In this document: positions 60,197-64,000 of the stretch, piece by piece
Position numbering within the stretch: position 1 is the first letter of the stretch
How the letters are laid out: the number at the start of each line of letters is the position of its first letter
Assembly (NCBI GenBank): GCA_965238025.1
Contig: OZ250162.1
Location: forward strand, 1,116,001-1,180,000
Direction: 5' to 3'
Origin: Pelagihabitans sp965238025
GTDB taxonomy: Bacteria > Bacteroidota > Bacteroidia > Flavobacteriales > Flavobacteriaceae
Length of the DNA: 64,000 nt
Position numbers and translations under genes: made by a program
The notes under the pieces: model-generated
What the model saw: the letters and a program-made list of their open reading frames with translations, nothing else
What the model was told of the DNA's origin: nothing
Database searches by the model: none

Positions 60197-60892
60197 TTAC
60201 GCAGCTAAAAGGAAAAAAGGGGACCCTTTATTCTGTAGCAACCTCAGATGGGGAGTTACGACATGAAACGTTGCCTGACCCAATGTTTTCTTGGCTTCGG
60301 CAAGAATGTGGAGTAGTATTTGAAGTAATTTTTTCGGAATATAATTGGCGAAGGCTATAAACGATTTAATATCGGTTACCGTATCAATATCGAACAAAGT
60401 CTCTAAACAAACGACCTCCTTAGACACGGAAACCAAATCTAACAGTTGTTTCGAAAGATTGGAAGTTTGCCAAGCCAATTGGCGGAACATGTTGGGGTTG
60501 AATTGATCCAGGTGTAGGCCCATCAAGTAAAAACCGCCATCTGCGGAAGGACCGAGTACAAACCGATTATTTTTAAGCTGATTTTCTGCTTCAAAAATAT
60601 GTTCTGGCTTTAATTGCGGCGAATCGTTACCGATGGTGATTATCCGATCATAACCTTTATCATAAACTGCCTGTATAGCGTTAGAAAATCGCTCTCCAAA
60701 CGTACTCCCCTTTTGTTGGTCCTCGGTAAAATGAAAATAAGGAAGTCTTGTTTTTTCAACGGTTTCAAGCGTATGGGCGGTCAAAATATCAAACAAAAGT
60801 GTACCCTTGACAATTGCCTTATGTTTTACCTCTTCCTGGGAAGAGTTGGCAAATACCAGAATTGCAGTGCGGATAGTACGGGCTTCTTCCAT
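60197..60892 (-). CDS. TIGR04282-family arsenosugar biosynthesis glycosyltransferase
   Basis: 231 residues. The NTP-transferase/DUF2064-like fold shows GSTFGERFSNAIQAVYDKGYDRIITIGNDSPQL and LGPSADGGFYLMGL, matching the family that accompanies ArsS. It likely handles the sugar step of arsenosugar assembly. It begins the minus-strand unit and has its own promoter at 60907-60914. Confidence 0.88.
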   Translation of the reverse strand: MEEARTIRTAILVFANSSQEEVKHKAIVKGTLLFDILTAHTLETVEKTRLPYFHFTEDQQKGSTFGERFSNAIQAVYDKGYDRIITIGNDSPQLKPEHIFEAENQLKNNRFVLGPSADGGFYLMGLHLDQFNPNMFRQLAWQTSNLSKQLLDLVSVSKEVVCLETLFDIDTVTDIKSFIAFANYIPKKLLQILLHILAEAKKTLGQATFHVVTPHLRLLQNKGSPFFLLAA

Positions 60893-60906
60893 TTTTTGTG
60901 CTCTTA

Positions 60907-60914
60907 CAAACTTA
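60907..60914 (-). promoter_or_regulatory. TAnnTTTG promoter element of the arsenosugar unit
   Basis: On the minus strand TAAGTTTG ends 14 bases before the ATG at 60892. Confidence 0.6.
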
Positions 60915-61026
60915 CAAAGAAATAAGAATTGAATTGGTCGGGGATGTTTTCCATTGATTACAAATTATATTCCCAATTGTATGAATGATTGTATAAGGAT
61001 AACTTTCTATTAGGGTGTAAACCCGT

Positions 61027-61034
61027 TACTTTTG
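61027..61034 (+). promoter_or_regulatory. TAnnTTTG promoter element of the patatin-like gene
   Basis: TACTTTTG ends 17 bases before the ATG at 61052; a short purine-rich AAGAAGGA lies directly before the ATG. Confidence 0.65.
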
Positions 61035-61051
61035 CAACAGTATAAGAAGGA

Positions 61052-61837
61052 ATGGACTTAGAAACCTTAAGATCAAAATCGATTGGATTGGTGTTATCCG
61101 GGGGTGGCGTTCGCGGCATGGCCCATATTGGCTTGTTGCGTGCTATGCAGGAACATGGCATTTCGGCAAACTTGGTTTCTGGAAGTAGTGTGGGTGCGTT
61201 GGTGGCAGCACTTTATGCCAATGGGAATTCCATTTCGGAAATGTTATCCTTTTTTAAGGAAACCCCCTTGTTTCGGTATAATTTTTTGACTATTTCAAAG
61301 CCGGGGCTCATGAATACTGAACGGTATATTAATATTTTCAAGGGCTACTTCCCTGAGGATAGTTTTTCCGTCTTAAAACGTGAGTTGTCTGTGGTTGCAA
61401 CCAATCTGGAGAAAGGGGAGGAAGCATTTTTTGAGAGCGGTGAGTTAATACGCCCACTACTGGCATCGGCGGCTTTACCCCCGGTATTTAGCCCCGTCCG
61501 GATTGGGGATTACATGTATGGTGATGGGGGAATCATGAACAATTTTCCATTGGAGCCAATTAAAGGGAAGGTGGACTTTATGATCGGAAGCAATGTATCG
61601 GTTGTTAAACAACTCGAAAAAAAGGATCTTAGCACCTCACTTCAATTGGCTGGCCGCACGACTGGGTTAATGATTTACGCAATCAATAAGAACAAAATTC
61701 ACCAATGCGATTTAATTATCGACCCTATTGAGCTAGACCAGATTGGGGTACTTGAAAAAGCCGGAATTGAAAGGGCCTATATTATCGGTTATGAATACGC
61801 TTCTCGAAAGTTTGAGGAACTAGGTAAGAGAGAATAA
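61052..61837 (+). CDS. Patatin-like phospholipase family protein
   Basis: 261 residues. The oxyanion-hole motif GGGVRG (17-22), the nucleophile elbow GSSVG with Ser46, and the catalytic Asp in GDGG (about 157) are all present. Bacterial patatin-like proteins are cytoplasmic or secreted lipases and phospholipases; no signal peptide is seen, so it is likely cytoplasmic. It converges on the ferredoxin reductase gene. Confidence 0.9.
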   Translation: MDLETLRSKSIGLVLSGGGVRGMAHIGLLRAMQEHGISANLVSGSSVGALVAALYANGNSISEMLSFFKETPLFRYNFLTISKPGLMNTERYINIFKGYFPEDSFSVLKRELSVVATNLEKGEEAFFESGELIRPLLASAALPPVFSPVRIGDYMYGDGGIMNNFPLEPIKGKVDFMIGSNVSVVKQLEKKDLSTSLQLAGRTTGLMIYAINKNKIHQCDLIIDPIELDQIGVLEKAGIERAYIIGYEYASRKFEELGKRE

Positions 61838-61876
61838 TGTTCGTATAATCCGGAATCTCATTTAAATAAGGAAACC

Positions 61877-62926
61877 TTAAACGTCATCATAATCTACCTT
61901 TAAGCTAGGAGTAGTTGGATGCGCCTGACAGGTAAGGATCAATCCTTCCTCAATTTCACCATCGGTTAAAATTTGATTTTTGACCATCGTCGCCTTGCCC
62001 TCTGTAATACGGGCTATACAACTACTGCAGACTCCGCCTTGACAGGAGTACGGAGCATCAATATTCTCTTTTAAAACTGCGTCTAGAACAAGCATTTTTT
62101 TGTCCATAGTGAACGAGAACACTTCGTCATCTACGGTGATTTGTACTTGAGCCTGACCTTCTTCTGTTGCCGGAAGCTCGTCTTTTATTTCTGTTGCCGT
62201 GAACAATTCAAAATAAATTTTGTCCTTGGCGATGTCATTCTCCAGCAATATATCGGTCACTAGATGAATCATGGCTTCTGGACCGCAAAGATAAAAGGCA
62301 TCAAAAACTGTGTTCTTATGTTTATTTTTAAGGGCATAATTCACGGTAGACGTGTCTATCCGACCAAAGAGTGCATCATCTTCCATGGTTTCGCTATTGG
62401 TAAAATAGACAAAAAAACGATTGGTGTAATCCAGCTCTAGTTTTACCAAATCCCGATAAAACATAGTCTCCTCGTAAGATTTGTTCCCATAGACCAATAC
62501 AAAAGTGCTTTTGGGATCGCTATCCAATACGGTTTTAGCAATACTCATTATAGGTGTAATGCCGCTACCTGCCGCAAAGGCCGCAATATTTTGTGGGCTC
62601 CCTTTAGATTGAAAGGTAAACCTACCTTCAGGCGGCATTATTTCCAGCGTATCACCAATACGTAGTTTAGCATTGGCATAATGGGAAAATCCACCGCTAT
62701 CAACCTTTTTAACACCAATGGTAATATCGGCACTTTTAGGCGAGGAGCTTATGGAATAGGCCCTACGTAATTCCTTTCCTTTTATTTCTTTTTTGATGGT
62801 GATATACTGTCCCGCTGTGAATATGAAAGTCTGCGCCAGTTCCTTCGGAATCTCAAAGGTAATTGCTACCGAGCTAGGAGTTAGTTTTTCTATATGTTTT
62901 ACGGCCAGTGAATGAAAATCTGCCAT
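61877..62926 (-). CDS. PaaE-type NADPH:ferredoxin oxidoreductase with C-terminal 2Fe-2S domain
   Basis: 349 residues. The FAD-binding RRAYSISSSP, the NADPH-binding GSGITPIMSIAKTVL and YLCGPEAMI are followed by a plant-type ferredoxin domain with C295, C300, C303 and C333. This layout is that of PaaE/HmpA-like reductases that feed electrons to oxygenases and desaturases. Nothing next to it is such an enzyme; the AlkB-like gene at 9545-10594 is a conceivable partner. An exact promoter (62991-62998) and a 5'-leader hairpin precede it. Confidence 0.9.
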   Translation of the reverse strand: MADFHSLAVKHIEKLTPSSVAITFEIPKELAQTFIFTAGQYITIKKEIKGKELRRAYSISSSPKSADITIGVKKVDSGGFSHYANAKLRIGDTLEIMPPEGRFTFQSKGSPQNIAAFAAGSGITPIMSIAKTVLDSDPKSTFVLVYGNKSYEETMFYRDLVKLELDYTNRFFVYFTNSETMEDDALFGRIDTSTVNYALKNKHKNTVFDAFYLCGPEAMIHLVTDILLENDIAKDKIYFELFTATEIKDELPATEEGQAQVQITVDDEVFSFTMDKKMLVLDAVLKENIDAPYSCQGGVCSSCIARITEGKATMVKNQILTDGEIEEGLILTCQAHPTTPSLKVDYDDV

Positions 62927-62966
62927 TATATGTGCTCTTTTTTAATCTGTGATTAAATGAATTTTT

Positions 62967-62987
62967 CTCACCTCTCTTTTAGGTGAG
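62967..62987 (-). promoter_or_regulatory. Hairpin in the 5' leader of the PaaE-type reductase
   Basis: CTCACCT and AGGTGAG pair perfectly around a 7-base loop, just downstream of the promoter element at 62991-62998 and about 40 bases before the start codon. It could stabilise the leader or be part of a regulatory structure. Confidence 0.4.
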
Positions 62988-62990
62988 GCG

Positions 62991-62998
62991 CAAAATTA
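62991..62998 (-). promoter_or_regulatory. TAnnTTTG promoter element of the PaaE-type reductase
   Basis: On the minus strand TAATTTTG ends 64 bases before the ATG at 62926. Confidence 0.55.
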
Positions 62999-63105
62999 CG
63001 CATTGAATACCCCATTTGAAACGGAAGACTTAAAAAAATTGAGCCACATCGTAACAAAACACTATTTTTAGTCTACTAACCTATCGAACACTAGCACCAA
63101 CCCGA

Positions 63106-64000
63106 ATGTTCAAACACTTTCTCAATCTTCAGTGGAAATCGTTTTTTAGATCCTCGTCTTTAGGAAAGGGCCTAGGTATGAAAATAATAATGGGGGTATC
63201 CGCATTTTGGGCGCTTTCAAGTTTATTGATTTTCGGGGGCTTGATGTATCCCATTCTTAAAAATGCTTTCCCGGAAGTCGACCCTTTGGTACCAGTGAGT
63301 CGCTTTATGGTATACTGGATTTTGGCCGAACTTTTTCTCCGATATTTTATGCAGAAGCTACCGGTAATGGACATAAAACCCTTGCTTACGCTTCCTGTAA
63401 AAAAGAGCAGCATTACTCACTATATACTAGGACGTTCAGGGATTTCAGCGTACAACTTTTTGTCACTCTTTTTCTTCGTGCCATTTGCCGTGGCGCTCAT
63501 AATAAATGGCTATCCCATAGTAAATGTTCTTATGTGGTTGGTAGCATTGATTGGAATTGTACTCTCCATTAATTACATCAATTTCATCGTAAATAAGGAT
63601 GATAAGGCACTTATCATTATAGGCGCTTTACTGGTTCTTCTATTTTCGTTGGATTATTTCAATGCCTATTCGGTTCGTGAGCTTGCCGGAAATGTATTTT
63701 ATAGACTTTATCAAAACCCTATACTTAGCATTATACCACTTTTTGTAGCAGTCGGCACTTATTATATAAACTATAAGTATTTGCGGCAAAAGGTTTTTTT
63801 AGATGGCTCACTAAAAACAAAAACGAAACTGGTAGAAACCTCAGATTTAACTTGGGCCAAACGGTTTGGGGATATCGCCCCCTTTATTCAGTTAGATTTA
63901 AAACTTATATGGCGCAATAAGCGAACTAAAGTGCAGGTCTTTATGTCCATAGCAATGATATTCTACGGATTGGTTTTCTATACCATGGAAGATTTTGGTC
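63106..64000 (+). CDS. DUF5687-like ABC transporter permease (3' end outside window)
   Basis: The frame opens at ATG 63106 and runs to the right edge, giving 298 residues without a stop. N-terminal FKHFLNLQWKSFFRS and several long hydrophobic segments (about 32-50, 118-140, 145-165, 178-195, 218-235), with FIQLDLKLIWRNKRTKVQVFMSI near the edge, fit the flavobacterial DUF5687 permease family, which usually pairs with an ABC ATPase. The partner should lie beyond the window. Confidence 0.8.
   Translation, partial: MFKHFLNLQWKSFFRSSSLGKGLGMKIIMGVSAFWALSSLLIFGGLMYPILKNAFPEVDPLVPVSRFMVYWILAELFLRYFMQKLPVMDIKPLLTLPVKKSSITHYILGRSGISAYNFLSLFFFVPFAVALIINGYPIVNVLMWLVALIGIVLSINYINFIVNKDDKALIIIGALLVLLFSLDYFNAYSVRELAGNVFYRLYQNPILSIIPLFVAVGTYYINYKYLRQKVFLDGSLKTKTKLVETSDLTWAKRFGDIAPFIQLDLKLIWRNKRTKVQVFMSIAMIFYGLVFYTMEDFG

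Noticed and set aside
1..64000. CRISPR arrays, tRNA or rRNA genes, transposases, prophage
   Set aside because: None of their sequence hallmarks were seen on reading both strands; short diverged tRNA-like elements cannot be excluded without a search program.

Overview
The window is chromosomal DNA of a member of the Bacteroidota, almost certainly a marine-type Flavobacteriaceae; the genus cannot be fixed from this sequence. The evidence is type IX secretion (T9SS) and gliding-type proteins (a PorP/SprF-like barrel, a B-type C-terminal sorting domain, a PorE-like OmpA protein), many families typical of flavobacteria (DUF4175, DUF4837, DUF6909-like, DUF6341, DUF6427, DUF4254), weak Shine-Dalgarno sites, and at least sixteen exact matches to the Bacteroidota -7 promoter element TAnnTTTG just upstream of genes. 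Those promoter positions also decide several start codons. I saw no rRNA, tRNA, CRISPR array, insertion sequence or prophage.

Layout. 1-4643 (minus): a two-gene T9SS-type unit, a B-type sorted Ig-like surface protein followed by a PorP/SprF barrel fused to SPOR-like domains and cut by the left edge. 4829-10594: glnS (plus), then a stomatin-like protein, gltX and an AlkB-like di-iron membrane enzyme (minus). 10722-18083 (plus): a DUF4175 membrane/coiled-coil protein, ybeY, mnmG, a lipoprotein and a methyltransferase. Two perfect parS palindromes flank mnmG, and the first encodes the C-terminus of YbeY. 18426-24912: an OmpH/Skp-like lipoprotein, DoxX and holB (minus), pgk, a LysM lytic transglycosylase and a DUF4837 lipoprotein. 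25591-31438: a PorE-like OmpA protein (minus) with an N-terminal SPOR-like domain resembling that of the first gene, tatA (minus), an M23 peptidase and a GH3-like enzyme. 31520-33205: a DUF6909-like protein.

33210-53172 (plus) is a surface-polysaccharide locus of about 20 kb: a Wzz-like protein, the four dTDP-L-rhamnose genes, a GpsA-like dehydrogenase, WlbB-like and WlbA-like enzymes for a diacetamido uronic acid, a Wzx flippase, a WaaL-like ligase, a Wzy-like polymerase, a methyltransferase, a GT4, a lipoprotein resembling heparan-sulfate glucuronyl C5-epimerase with two tandem C-terminal repeats, a UDP-sugar 2-epimerase, a GT2, the initiating sugar-phosphate transferase and a UDP-glucuronate decarboxylase-like enzyme. 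Together they suggest a Wzx/Wzy-assembled glycan containing rhamnose, uronic acid and possibly xylose. The extracytoplasmic C5-epimerase candidate could modify uronic acids after export, and it is the most unusual gene in the window.

53222-64000: purD, a conserved flavobacterial block (DUF6341, DUF6427, DUF4254, GT9), a TetR regulator, a three-gene arsenosugar group (TIGR04282-type transferase, peroxidase-like protein, radical-SAM ArsS) without a visible ArsM, a patatin-like phospholipase, a PaaE-type ferredoxin reductase, and a DUF5687-like ABC permease cut by the right edge.
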